Positions 27,090-36,596 are shown, numbered from the stretch's first letter. The stretch is DNA of 64,000 bases from an uncultured Psychroserpens sp. (GCF_947501425.1 NZ_CANMVN010000003.1:186001-250000), one strand, 5' to 3'. A program made the numbers and translations. The notes: generated by a model not told the origin, from the sequence alone.

Positions 27090-28207
27090 GTCAATACAGA
27101 CAACATAGTCTGCGCCTTATTAACTGTTTCATCCCACTCTTCTAAGGGATTTGAATCTTTGGTAACTCCGCCTCCAACGTAAATCATAGCGTGTTGGTCC
27201 TTGATTTGCATACAGCGTAAATTCACATACAACTGACTAGTAGTTTTTACTGAAGCATATGCATTATTCTCAACATTTCGTCGATTGGTATTTCTAGTCT
27301 TTGTGGTTTTAATATTGAGTTCTCCCAAAAATCCAGTATAAAATTCTCTGTTGTAATTCTCATTAGACAAGATAAATGCTTTGGCGTTGTGTTTTGGTAA
27401 TCCACAAACAGCAGGTGTTGGATGTAAGGTATGAATTACATCTTTTAAACAATCAGGTTTTAAGGTGCCAAAAATTTCAGATTTCAAATGTAATAATTGT
27501 CCGGCTCTAATGGTCATAGCCTCTGTGCTATTTAAACGCTCTACAAATGGTTTTAAACCATCAATTATAAAATCGGTTACAAACTGTTGCTCCTCTTTAT
27601 TTTTTAAATTCCAATCTACATTAAGATGGCCATTGTAAGGTTGTGTTCCAGCCAATGACATGGTTTTAAAACGTTGTCCTTCTACATTTAAAAGTGTTTC
27701 AGGAGTAGCACCTAACCACAATCCTATTTCAGGATGATACCAGATATAAACAAAGGCGTTTTGGTAATGGTTTAGTAAGGATTGAAATATGTCTAAAGGT
27801 GTATCTTCGGATATTGGAACAGTTTCAACTCTGGATAACACAATTTTTTTTACGCTATCAGTAGTGATGTGATCGATACCTTTCTGAACCAAATTGACAT
27901 GATGTTCTCGTTTACTCTCATCATGTAGTTCCCGATTGTTCTTTGGGACTATTTCCGAAGAAAAAGACATTTCAGAAGTTATCATATTGCAGTGTTCTGA
28001 AGGAAAGATAATCGTTGCATGTTCAGAATCAAATGGAGAAAATATAAATCCGTTCTCTGAAAAATCATCAACAATATGAATGGTACTATTGTTTTGAAAC
28101 AAAGCCTTTACAATGGTCTTATTTGGCTTTCGGTAGGCTACAAAAGGTAATTGAGATGTGTAATGTTTTTCAATATGTAAAAAGAAATCCTTTTCAGACA
28201 TGTGCAT
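27086..28207 (-). CDS. menF: Isochorismate synthase (MenF)
   Basis: 373 residues from the ATG at 28207, which overlaps the thioesterase TGA (TGATG); the track counts a GTG one codon earlier. A chorismate-binding enzyme with KKIVLSRVE near residue 125, GATPETLL near 190, LHPTPAVCGLPK near 265-275 and YVGGGVTKDSNPLEEWDET near the C-terminus. It converts chorismate to isochorismate, which feeds MenD. Menaquinone rather than siderophore use is inferred from the surrounding men genes. Confidence 0.9.
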   Translation of the reverse strand: MHMSEKDFFLHIEKHYTSQLPFVAYRKPNKTIVKALFQNNSTIHIVDDFSENGFIFSPFDSEHATIIFPSEHCNMITSEMSFSSEIVPKNNRELHDESKREHHVNLVQKGIDHITTDSVKKIVLSRVETVPISEDTPLDIFQSLLNHYQNAFVYIWYHPEIGLWLGATPETLLNVEGQRFKTMSLAGTQPYNGHLNVDWNLKNKEEQQFVTDFIIDGLKPFVERLNSTEAMTIRAGQLLHLKSEIFGTLKPDCLKDVIHTLHPTPAVCGLPKHNAKAFILSNENYNREFYTGFLGELNIKTTKTRNTNRRNVENNAYASVKTTSQLYVNLRCMQIKDQHAMIYVGGGVTKDSNPLEEWDETVNKAQTMLSVLT

Positions 28208-28629
28208 CACTTTTTTGGAAGTGAAATGGTTGAGAGTCTACAAATAGATATTAAATTATCATGATCATCTGTTACTCTAATATCCAGAAGTTGCGTCGTT
28301 CTGCCTTTGTGTAAAAATGTAGCTTTAGCGTAAACATGTCCATCTGAGACACTTTTAAGATGATTAGCAGTGATTTCAAGTCCGCGCACAAACATGTTTT
28401 CAATGTCCAAAAATATATGAGAAGCAAAACTACCTACACTTTCGGCTAGAGCAGCAGTAGCGCCTCCGTGTAATACTCCATCTGGTTGGTAAACTCTCGA
28501 ATCAACAGGCATTTTGGCAATCAGAAAATCTTCTCCATAATCTACCATCTCAATATTCAAGGTTTCCATTAAGGTATTTTTACATACTGAATTAGCACGA
28601 GCTAACACCTTCTCTTTAGATAATTGCAT
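28207..28629 (-). CDS. PaaI/MenI-type hotdog thioesterase
   Basis: 140 residues, single hotdog domain. VYQPDGVLHGGATAALAESVGS is the family active-site segment, with Glu as the catalytic residue. It overlaps menF by one base. This position makes it a good candidate for the DHNA-CoA thioesterase (MenI) that the pathway needs between MenB and MenA. General PaaI-type acyl-CoA hydrolase activity remains the alternative. Confidence 0.8.
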   Translation of the reverse strand: MQLSKEKVLARANSVCKNTLMETLNIEMVDYGEDFLIAKMPVDSRVYQPDGVLHGGATAALAESVGSFASHIFLDIENMFVRGLEITANHLKSVSDGHVYAKATFLHKGRTTQLLDIRVTDDHDNLISICRLSTISLPKK

Positions 28630-28669
28630 AGAAATACTGTATTTTTAAAGTCGATAACAAAAATACAAA

Positions 28670-29305
28670 ATGAATTCTACAGAAAAGGAAATTTCTTATA
28701 CCATTACCAATAGTTATTCTACATTAAACACCTTGACATCTGAGACTAAAAATATTTGGTTTGTATGTCATGGCATGGGGTATTTGAGTCGTTATTTTCT
28801 CAAGTATTTTAGAGGGTTAGACCCAAAAGAAAACTACATTATTGCACCTCAAGCTCAAAGCAAATATTACATCTCACCTCAATTTAAACATGTTGGAGCA
28901 AGCTGGTTAACACGAGAAAACATACTAATGGAAACCGAAAATGTAATGAGGTATTATGACTCAATTTTTGAGCATGAGCAAATTTCCGAAGTTAAGAACC
29001 TTATTGTTTTAGGCTATTCGCAAGGTGTTAGTGTAGCTATGCGTTATGTGTCTAAACGCCAGATCCAATGCTCGCAACTCATCTTGCATTCTGGTGGAAT
29101 TCCAAAAGAGCTTTCAGCAAAAGATTTTGAATTTTTTAATGCTAAGGCTACACTCATTTATGGCACAAACGATGAATATCTCGATGACGCACGAATGGAA
29201 CAAGAATCTAAAAAAGCGAGAGAGTTATTCAATGACAAATTAGAAATTATTCCTTTTGAAGGCGTCCATGAGGTCAATGTTGAATTAATACATAATCTTA
29301 TTTAA
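28670..29305 (+). CDS. Alpha/beta hydrolase (carboxylesterase/phospholipase type)
   Basis: 211 residues, no signal peptide. The oxyanion region is FVCHGMG, the nucleophile elbow GYSQG, the acid lies in YGTNDEYLDD and the histidine in GVHEVN, so the triad is complete. It is shaped like cytosolic esterases of the phospholipase/carboxylesterase group. It is divergent from the menI-menF unit, with 40 bases between them. No classical menH is visible in the window; this could stand in for it, but the motifs are not specific for MenH. Confidence 0.78.
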   Translation: MNSTEKEISYTITNSYSTLNTLTSETKNIWFVCHGMGYLSRYFLKYFRGLDPKENYIIAPQAQSKYYISPQFKHVGASWLTRENILMETENVMRYYDSIFEHEQISEVKNLIVLGYSQGVSVAMRYVSKRQIQCSQLILHSGGIPKELSAKDFEFFNAKATLIYGTNDEYLDDARMEQESKKARELFNDKLEIIPFEGVHEVNVELIHNLI

Positions 29306-29338
29306 AAAGAGGTAGCCATATAATGACTACCTCTTTAC
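29304..29338. terminator. Bidirectional terminator between the hydrolase and the adhesin
   Basis: Stem AAAGAGGTAG / CTACCTCTTT with an eleven-base loop. The minus-strand reading is followed by five T, so it should end the adhesin transcript. It also overlaps the hydrolase stop codon and could end that transcript. Confidence 0.75.
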
Positions 29339-29374
29339 TAAATAATTAAATTCAAAATGTCTCAGTTTACAGTA

Positions 29375-32300
29375 TCACTTTTTATTTGATGACACAATTT
29401 TCTTAAGCACGCTGCCACGATTTGTAGTAACACGAACAAATAGAATTTGGTCTTTTATATTAGATAAGTTAAACTGAGATTTACCTTCTGTATTTTTGAT
29501 ATAACCTTTAATCGTTACATCTTCTAATACCATTCCTCTGATATCCATAATTTGAATAGATACATCTGAATCAAAATCTAACTCATAAGCAATATTCACT
29601 ATATCTTTAAATGGTACAGGATATGCTTTGAAGTCAAAAGAATTATCAATCATATCTGTTATTCTATCTTTTTCACCTTCGTATTCAGTTTGCACACATA
29701 CTTCAACATCAGCATAAGCAATTAAGTAGAAATCATCTAAACAGCCATTTTGTAATACACTATTCACCGGAATAGTAATAGTAGCTGTATTACCATCATC
29801 TGAAAAACTAGAGTACGCATATTCATTAGGATCTGTGGTCTTTACACAGACTCTCCTTTCTTTAGTGGTCATTTTTCGATTACCAGTTGATGTATCTTCA
29901 CATGGAAAAGCTTCACAATCTAAATGCACATTTACATTACCTAATTCGAAATCGAAATCATCAGATAGCGAGTCGTCAACTTCGTAGGTCACAATAATGT
30001 CATTACCTTCTCTTACTAAGGTCACAGAACCGACTAACATTGCTAGAGAGTCTTCATCTGTAGGATCACAATCATTATCAGAATCTACATAAAGATCAAA
30101 CGAATAGGTATTATAATTTCCAAATTGATCTTGTGTCTCAAGGTCTAAACCACCATTGGTCCATCCCCAATCATTCTCGTACAACTGATCTGAATCTAAG
30201 AAACACCATTCGTAATCGCCTCCTGGATCTGGTGCATAAGCATAGGCATCTTCATCAACGCAACAATCTACTATTTCTACTTTGAATTTGATTCCTACTT
30301 CACAACCAGTACCAATTCCGTAAGTATAAGTTAAACCGTGAACACCTTCTCCCAGAACAGTAGGATCAAAACTATAAATACCTTTATCATCTATTACTCC
30401 TGGTCCTGAATATACTCCACCCTCTGGCTGACCACCAAATAGTGGCACATTACCGCCTTGGAGACATATGATCTCTAATGTAGGGTGTGATATTTCAATA
30501 TGTTTCTCATTAAGGATTAATGTAGCATTATATTGACAACCATTAGAATCGTAGAGACTTAATGTAATAGGAGAATCAAATACATCATAAGTAACACCAT
30601 TTAAAGGCCATGTATACGTATCACCAGGACAAACCTCAGCTTCAACAACGATATCTTCAACTTCAGGATATTCATTAATAATCAATGTTGCAGTGTAAGG
30701 GCAGCCGTTATCGTCCAGTAAGTCTAGTACTACCGGAGAATCTGCTGCACTATAGCGTATATCTGTACCTGCCAAATCCCAAGTGTATAGAGTTCCGTAA
30801 CATATAGTTACAGTTTCCTCAACATCTGGTGTCACTGGATAGGCAGTGACAGTTAGCACTGTTTTGTACGGACAGCCATTAATGTCAGTTCTGGAAATAT
30901 CATACATTCCTACACCATATTCAATACCTTCGTAGTTATACGTTTCACCTTCACAAACTTCACCTGAAGCAGTATCGTCTGGTGTTACTGGATAAGCGGT
31001 AACTGTTAATACTGTTTTATACGGACAACCATTAGCATCTACTCGTGGAATGTCATAAGAGCCAACAGCATACTCGTTGCCTTCGTAATTATATGTTTCA
31101 CCTTCACAAACTTCGCCTGAAGCGGTATCATCTGGTGTTACTGGATAGGCAGTAACGGTTAATACTGTTTTATACGGACAACCATTAGCATCTACTCGTG
31201 GAATGTCATAAGATCCAACAGCATACTCGTTGCCTTCGTAGGTATACGTTTCACCTTCACAAACTTCACCTGAAGCGGTATCGTCTGGAGTTACTGGATA
31301 GTTATTTACCGTAACTGTTGACGACACTTCCGGACATGAGCCTGAAGCCAGGAATGTATAAGTATACACATTCCCTACTGGTCCGCTCCAAATTCCGCCG
31401 CCATCTGCATTTCCGCCTAAGGCATTAAATAATTCATTATCTGTTGGTGTCACACCTTCGCAAACGGTTAATGTTCCATTTTCTCCTGGATCTGGTGCAT
31501 CATCTTCTGAAATCGTTAAAGTCGCAGTATATGGACAGCCATTACTATCTGTTAAATTTAGGATCACTGGTGAATCTGCTATGGTGTATGAATTGTTATC
31601 TACTGACCATAGATATGAATCACCTTCACAAACCGTAACATCTGTAATAATATCTGGTGTCACAGGATATGCTGAAACCGTCAACACTGTAGTGTATGGA
31701 CAACCATTAGCATCTACTTTTGGAATATCATAAGATCCAACTTCGTATTCCATTCCTTCATAAGTGAATTTATCACCTTCACAAACTTCGCCTGAAGCGG
31801 TATCATCTGGTGTTACTGGATAGGCAGTAACGGTTAATACTGTTTTATACGGACAACCATTAGCATCTACTCGTGGAATATCATAAGAGCCAACTGCATA
31901 CTCGTTGCCTTCGTAGTTATACGTTTCACCTTCACAAACGTCTCCTGAGGCTGTATCGTCTGGAGTTACTGGATAAGCAGTAACGGTTAATACTGTTTTA
32001 TACGGACAACCATTGCCATCTATTCTCGGAATATCATAAGAGCCAACAGCATACTCGTTGCCTTCGTAGTTATATGTTTCTCCTTCACAAACTTCGCCTG
32101 AAGCTGTATCATCTGGTGTTACTGGATAAGCGGTTACGGTTAGTACTGTTTTATACGGACAACCATTAGCATCTACTCGTGGAATGTCATAAGAGCCAAC
32201 AGCATACTCGTTGCCTTCGTAATTATATGTTTCACCTTCACAAACGTCTCCTGAAGCGGTATCGTCTGGTGTTACTGGATAGGCGGTAACGGTCAACACC

Positions 32301-34744
32301 GTTTTATACGGACAACCATTAGCATCTACTCGTGGAATGTCATAAGATCCAACAGCATACTCGTTGCCTTCATACGTGTAAGTCTCCCCTTCACAGACTT
32401 CGCCTGAAGCCGTATCGTCTGGTGTGACTGGATAAGCAGTAACGGTTAATACTGTTTTATACGAACAACCATTGCCATCAACTCTTGGAATATCATAAGA
32501 GCCAACAGCATACTCGTTGCCTTCGTAGTTATATGTCTCTCCTTCACAAACTTCACCTGAAGCGGTATCGTCTGGTGCCACTGGATAAGCGGTAACGGTT
32601 AATACTGTTTTATACGAACAACCATTGCCATCTACTCGTGGAATATCATAAGAGCCAACGGCATACTCGTTGCCTTCGTAGGTATACGTTTCACCTTCAC
32701 AAACTTCACCTGTAGCAATATCATCTGGTGTCACTGGATAGGCAGTTACTGTTAATACTGTTTTATACGGACAACCATTGCCATCTATTCTCGGAATATC
32801 ATAAGATCCAACAGCATACTCGTTGCCTTCGTAGTTATATGTTTCTCCTTCACAAACTTCGCCTGAAGCGGTATCGTCTGGTGTCACTGGATAAGCGGTA
32901 ACGGTTAATACTGTTTTATACGGACAACCATTGCCATCTATTCTCGGAATATCATAAGAGCCAACAGCATACTCGTTGCCTTCGTAGGTATACGTTTCAC
33001 CTTCACAAACTTCACCTGAAGCGGTATCGTCTGGAGTTACTGGATAGTTATTTACCGTAACTGTTGACGACACTTCCGGACATGAGCCTGAAGCCAGGAA
33101 TGTATAAGTATACACATTACCTACTGGTCCGCTCCAAATTCCGCCGCCATCTGCATTTCCGCCTAAGGCATTAAATAATTCATTATCTGTTGGTGTCACA
33201 CCTTCGCAAACGGTTAATGTTCCATTTTCTCCTGCATCTGGTGCATCATCTTCTGAAATCGTTAAAGTCGCAGTATATGGACAGCCATTACTATCTGTTA
33301 AATTTAGGATCACTGGTGAATCTGCTATGGTGTATGAATTGTTATCTACTGACCATAGATATGAATCACCTTCACAAACCGTAACATCTGTAATAATATC
33401 TGGTGTCACAGGATATGCTGAAACCGTCAACACTGTAGTGTATGGACAACCATTAGCATCTACTTTTGGAATATCATAAGATCCAACTTCGTATTCCATT
33501 CCTTCATAAGTGAATTTATCACCTTCACAAACTTCGCCTGAAGCGGTATCGTCTGGTGTGATATTATATTCAGTAATAGTTAGTGTAGCTGTATAAGGAC
33601 AATCATTGATGTCAGTTAAGTTTAAAACTACCGGAGAATCTGTTGCTGTATAGGTATTACCATCTACTGACCAAAAATATGAATCGCCAGAGCACACCTC
33701 AGCACTGTCATTTATATCATTAGTACCAGGCGGAGGACTTACTCCAGATACATTACCAGTACATTGGGTAGGATTCAGCGGGTCTTCACAACCAGTAGAG
33801 GGAATAACAGGAGTAATATCAATATTGAAATCAGTACCTTGATTATAAGTTAAAGTAAAAGAGCCAGATAGAGCTCCTCCACCCAAATTCCCTAGACATA
33901 CGTCACTTGAAATAGATAATGCGTTTGGATCTGTAGCACTATATTGACCATTAGCTCCATTAATTGGAACTGTTACAGAATAAGTTCCATTTGATACACA
34001 AGATACTAATGGATCTTCAACATTAAGTGAGCAGATTACTACATCACTATCTCCGCATCCAAATCTTGCCTTAAAATTGTTTATAGCTAAATCACCATCG
34101 GCATCTTGATCCCATACTGCTAAATACATATTTGCAGGTTCTAAAAAATCTTCTCCTTCAATAGGTATAGTATTCCATGTACTTGAACTTTCAACACCAC
34201 AGGCTATACGTTTAAGATCGCCACAATCTCCACTTAACTCTTGTCCATTAGCCGCCAAAGTAGTTCCTGCTTGATGAACATTTGAAGAATATAAAACCCA
34301 TGCAATGTTGTCACCAGAATTGTCATTTATCTGAATTTCAAAACTTCCTGCAAATGCCCTAACATCAAAATTTAACCAAATAATAGGTTCTCCATTTGTC
34401 GGGTTTAAAGGAAATACTGTTGTTTGGGTACTTGGATCTACACATGGTATCCCAGAAATATCAATTTCAAATTGTGTAGCATCATAAACAGAATTATTAT
34501 AAGGCATGATCTGAGATTGTGTCTCAGCAGAACTTCCACATCTAATAATACCGTTTGGAAATGCAGCATTAGGTGCGTCATCAATTGATCCACCTGGAAG
34601 CCATGTAGAGCCTTGAGTCCATCGCTGCGCACCTTCACAAGGTGTGTCATTTTGAGCAAAAGATAAATGGAAGCCAAATAGAAGTACGACCAGAAACGAT
34701 ACTCTTTTGAATACGATTTTTGGAGAAATAGCAAAGATGTTCAT
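29375..34744 (-). CDS. Giant repeat-containing surface protein with T9SS sorting domain
   Basis: 1789 residues. A signal peptide (ending LSFAQ) is followed by a non-repetitive N-terminal part of about 390 residues with paired cysteines. Then come thirteen 51-residue repeats (YPVTPDDTASGEVCEGETY to NGCPYKTVLTVTA) interrupted twice by an identical-type 123-residue module, three more diverged repeats, a Cys-rich segment, and a C-terminal T9SS type A domain (KAYPVPFKDIVNIAYEL to VLKKIVSSNK). The sorting domain sends proteins across the outer membrane. Each repeat has two cysteines (VCEG, NGCPY). A role in adhesion or gliding on surfaces is inferred from architecture. It is transcribed alone with a terminator 37 bases downstream. 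Confidence 0.88.
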   Translation of the reverse strand: MNIFAISPKIVFKRVSFLVVLLFGFHLSFAQNDTPCEGAQRWTQGSTWLPGGSIDDAPNAAFPNGIIRCGSSAETQSQIMPYNNSVYDATQFEIDISGIPCVDPSTQTTVFPLNPTNGEPIIWLNFDVRAFAGSFEIQINDNSGDNIAWVLYSSNVHQAGTTLAANGQELSGDCGDLKRIACGVESSSTWNTIPIEGEDFLEPANMYLAVWDQDADGDLAINNFKARFGCGDSDVVICSLNVEDPLVSCVSNGTYSVTVPINGANGQYSATDPNALSISSDVCLGNLGGGALSGSFTLTYNQGTDFNIDITPVIPSTGCEDPLNPTQCTGNVSGVSPPPGTNDINDSAEVCSGDSYFWSVDGNTYTATDSPVVLNLTDINDCPYTATLTITEYNITPDDTASGEVCEGDKFTYEGMEYEVGSYDIPKVDANGCPYTTVLTVSAYPVTPDIITDVTVCEGDSYLWSVDNNSYTIADSPVILNLTDSNGCPYTATLTISEDDAPDAGENGTLTVCEGVTPTDNELFNALGGNADGGGIWSGPVGNVYTYTFLASGSCPEVSSTVTVNNYPVTPDDTASGEVCEGETYTYEGNEYAVGSYDIPRIDGNGCPYKTVLTVTAYPVTPDDTASGEVCEGETYNYEGNEYAVGSYDIPRIDGNGCPYKTVLTVTAYPVTPDDIATGEVCEGETYTYEGNEYAVGSYDIPRVDGNGCSYKTVLTVTAYPVAPDDTASGEVCEGETYNYEGNEYAVGSYDIPRVDGNGCSYKTVLTVTAYPVTPDDTASGEVCEGETYTYEGNEYAVGSYDIPRVDANGCPYKTVLTVTAYPVTPDDTASGDVCEGETYNYEGNEYAVGSYDIPRVDANGCPYKTVLTVTAYPVTPDDTASGEVCEGETYNYEGNEYAVGSYDIPRIDGNGCPYKTVLTVTAYPVTPDDTASGDVCEGETYNYEGNEYAVGSYDIPRVDANGCPYKTVLTVTAYPVTPDDTASGEVCEGDKFTYEGMEYEVGSYDIPKVDANGCPYTTVLTVSAYPVTPDIITDVTVCEGDSYLWSVDNNSYTIADSPVILNLTDSNGCPYTATLTISEDDAPDPGENGTLTVCEGVTPTDNELFNALGGNADGGGIWSGPVGNVYTYTFLASGSCPEVSSTVTVNNYPVTPDDTASGEVCEGETYTYEGNEYAVGSYDIPRVDANGCPYKTVLTVTAYPVTPDDTASGEVCEGETYNYEGNEYAVGSYDIPRVDANGCPYKTVLTVTAYPVTPDDTASGEVCEGETYNYEGIEYGVGMYDISRTDINGCPYKTVLTVTAYPVTPDVEETVTICYGTLYTWDLAGTDIRYSAADSPVVLDLLDDNGCPYTATLIINEYPEVEDIVVEAEVCPGDTYTWPLNGVTYDVFDSPITLSLYDSNGCQYNATLILNEKHIEISHPTLEIICLQGGNVPLFGGQPEGGVYSGPGVIDDKGIYSFDPTVLGEGVHGLTYTYGIGTGCEVGIKFKVEIVDCCVDEDAYAYAPDPGGDYEWCFLDSDQLYENDWGWTNGGLDLETQDQFGNYNTYSFDLYVDSDNDCDPTDEDSLAMLVGSVTLVREGNDIIVTYEVDDSLSDDFDFELGNVNVHLDCEAFPCEDTSTGNRKMTTKERRVCVKTTDPNEYAYSSFSDDGNTATITIPVNSVLQNGCLDDFYLIAYADVEVCVQTEYEGEKDRITDMIDNSFDFKAYPVPFKDIVNIAYELDFDSDVSIQIMDIRGMVLEDVTIKGYIKNTEGKSQFNLSNIKDQILFVRVTTNRGSVLKKIVSSNKK
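31215..31804 (-). repeat. 590-bp internal duplication, copy A
   Basis: By eye this segment matches 32961-33550 at an offset of 1746 bases with only two mismatches (one in the sequence around 31374, one near 31492 changing Gly to Ala). It covers the 123-residue module and parts of both flanking repeats. The flanking repeats outside the block are visibly less similar. Confidence 0.85.
32961..33550 (-). repeat. 590-bp internal duplication, copy B
   Basis: Partner of 31215-31804 (see that entry). The match begins after a mismatch at 32960 and ends before one at 33551. Near identity over 590 bases within a repeat field that is otherwise diverged points to recent duplication or gene conversion. 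Confidence 0.85.
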
Positions 34745-35059
34745 AATGTAGTTGATTTATTATAAGTTAAACCATCACATTATAGATTCTATATGTATAG
34801 AGAAGGGCTGATATATGCTACTAATCAACCTAAGATTAAAATGCTATTATAATACGTTAAGCTACTTAAAAGCAACTCGTTGTGGGGAGTATTTGATTAA
34901 ATATATAAGTATTAAAAGCTTAGCTCACAATTAATTCGATTAACTGCCAAGTTTTACTGAGCAATGGTAAATAAAATCCGACAAACTCATTTTTAGGAAC
35001 TTACAATTAAGTTTTTGATTTACATTATTTTGAATATTTTTAGAGCTTAATATTGTGCT
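34745..35059. other. 315-base intergenic region between adhesin and GNAT gene
   Basis: AT-rich spacer between two divergent genes. I find no ORF and no clear TAnnTTTG promoter on either strand. The one structure seen is a short dyad, TTCTATA-TG-TATAGA (34787-34802), about 43 bases before the adhesin ATG; it could be an operator or a leader hairpin. No further content is supported. Confidence 0.5.
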
Positions 35060-35635
35060 ATGAATATGAACCCTACTCTTGAAAATAAACGCGTAAGATT
35101 AAGTCCGCTTACACTTAATAATTACCAAAATCTCATTGATATAGCGCAAGAAAAAGATCTCATCTACTACTCTCCTAGCGATATTTCAACTTCGGAAAAT
35201 TTAAAAGCCTATGTAGAGATTGCTTTGGAAGGCTATGAACAAAAAACAATCATTCCTTTTATTATATATGACAAGGACAAACAGAAATATGCAGGAAGCA
35301 CACGTTTTGGATTGATTCATTGGAAAAATAAAGTCCTTCATATTGGTTGGACTTGGATTGGACATGAATTTCAAGCTACAGGACTTAACACACACATGAA
35401 ATTTTTAATGCTCCAATATGCCTTTGAAACCTTAGAATTTGAAAAAGTGGAATTTAGAATTGACCAGCGTAATCTAAAGTCTAGAAAAGCCGTTGAAAAA
35501 TTAGGCGCTACACTTGAAGGCATTCTGCGACAAGATACACTTATGAAAGATGGATTTCGACGAAATACCTGTTGTTATGGGATTTTAAAACCTGAGTGGG
35601 AGACAATTAAAGTCAGTCTCATGAACAAACTATAA
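35060..35635 (+). CDS. GNAT N-acetyltransferase (RimJ/RimL type)
   Basis: 191 residues. It begins LENKRVRLSPLTLNNYQNL, as in RimJ/RimL-like enzymes. The acetyl-CoA segment is WTWIGHEFQATGLNTHMKFLMLQYAFE, and FRIDQRNLKSRKAVEKLGATLEGILRQ is the hallmark C-terminal stretch. Substrates range from ribosomal protein N-termini to small molecules and cannot be told here. The stop overlaps the convergent lipoprotein gene by six bases. Confidence 0.87.
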   Translation: MNMNPTLENKRVRLSPLTLNNYQNLIDIAQEKDLIYYSPSDISTSENLKAYVEIALEGYEQKTIIPFIIYDKDKQKYAGSTRFGLIHWKNKVLHIGWTWIGHEFQATGLNTHMKFLMLQYAFETLEFEKVEFRIDQRNLKSRKAVEKLGATLEGILRQDTLMKDGFRRNTCCYGILKPEWETIKVSLMNKL

Positions 35636-36079
35636 TGCTTTTTCAAAAGTCCATTTAAAACCATCGAATGAAAATACATTCATATCCAATACCAATGTAG
35701 TGTCTGTTAAGGTTGTAATACCAGCAATTCTAATTGTACCATCTAATGTTCCATCCTCATTATAAAATGCCTTTTTTAAAATTGGAATGCCATTATCGTT
35801 ATCTTCAATGACATAATCATAGGTTTGATTTAATATACCTGTACCATCAGGATATGTATTATCAACAGCAATGACTATACTATTTTCAGTATCGAAAGTC
35901 CAGTAACGGTCGCCAATCTCAAAATCTGTATTTTCACCTCCAAATCCACCAAACTGGTTAATCATATTCCATGTTCCATGCAGTGGGTCAGTTATAACTG
36001 GCATTTCAGTTTCATCATTACTACAACCTAGGAATACTCCAAACATTAAAATAACTGAAAATCGTAATAGTAATCTCAT
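35630..36079 (-). CDS. Lipoprotein, lipocalin-like domain of unknown function
   Basis: 149 residues from the ATG at 36079 (MRLLLRFSVILMFGVFLGC); the track start at 36100 adds seven residues before the signal. Lipobox FLGC is followed by SNDETEM. The mature part, starting LHGTWNMINQFGG, and the strands DRYWTFDTENSIVIAVDN recall the small lipocalin-like lipoproteins of Bacteroidota. No specific function. The pseudogene lies just upstream on the same strand. Confidence 0.72.
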   Translation of the reverse strand: MRLLLRFSVILMFGVFLGCSNDETEMPVITDPLHGTWNMINQFGGFGGENTDFEIGDRYWTFDTENSIVIAVDNTYPDGTGILNQTYDYVIEDNDNGIPILKKAFYNEDGTLDGTIRIAGITTLTDTTLVLDMNVFSFDGFKWTFEKAL

Positions 36080-36113
36080 GAAGCTAGTTTTATTAAACAT
36101 AAGAAATAATATC

Positions 36114-36507
36114 CTAACGTTTTAAAAAATCTAATCTTTTATTTTCCAAAAATTGTCTTTCTAAATCGTTTATCACAGTCTACAACGCCTTATCTATATG
36201 AATTAGAGCTACTTTAAAATCTTGCTTTTGTGAATAATAATCGGCTTTAGCTGCATGATATAGATAAACTCTTTGTACTAAGTCTTCAGGGTTTAATTGT
36301 TTAAAATATGAATTAGTTTTTTCAAAATCTTTATTCTGAATACAAATCACACCATCGTTAATACATAAATTGGCATAGGTAGCAATACATATAATGCTTC
36401 ATACCATTTTAAAATTTGGTTCCAATTGGTATATTCAAAATCTTTTGCTTTTAGACGCTCTGCAACTATAGCAGTTTTTGTAATGATAACTGGAAAAATA
36501 GTTGTTT
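36114..36507 (-). pseudogene. Decayed C-terminal part of a COG4941 (DUF6596) ECF sigma factor
   Basis: No intact ORF, but minus-strand translation gives a consistent protein in pieces. One frame reads TAIVAERLKAKD...YTNWNQILKWYEAL, then shifts near 36347-36353 (apparently an extra TG) to ICIQNKDFEKTNSYFKQLN...YLYHAAKADYY. It meets an in-frame TAG at 36182-36180 and continues ERQFLENKRLDFLKR to a final TAG at 36114. The order tDW-I--lYeaL, then YHA--AD, then ER-FL--R is that of the TPR-like C-terminus of ECF sigma factors of COG4941. The sigma domains are absent, so this is a truncated remnant. Confidence 0.6.
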
Positions 36508-36596
36508 ACAATTATAAGACGCTTAGCGAATTAAAAAGGGGACAATTTTTTAAAACATTTTCCCCTTCAATATAAAACTTTTGGTAAAAAAAGATA

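Larger units (their letters stand above)
30842..33568 (-). repeat. Coding tandem repeats, 153 bp x 13 plus two 369-bp modules
   Basis: Thirteen 51-codon units and two 123-codon modules add up to exactly 909 codons in this interval. Order from the N-terminus: one unit, module, nine units, module, three units. Units differ mainly at a few positions (GETYT or GETYN, VDANG or IDGNG, CPYK or CSYK), and a variant with GDKFTYEGMEYEVG precedes each module. Confidence 0.9.

Noticed and set aside
31444-33384. Plus-strand ORFs 31444-31638 and 33190-33384 with nearly identical products
   Set aside because: They are antisense shadows of the duplicated 590-bp block of the adhesin gene.
30842-33568. Regular 153-bp repeats that could be mistaken for a CRISPR array or non-coding satellite
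   Set aside because: The reading frame is open throughout, the units translate to a conserved 51-residue repeat, and there are no unique spacers.
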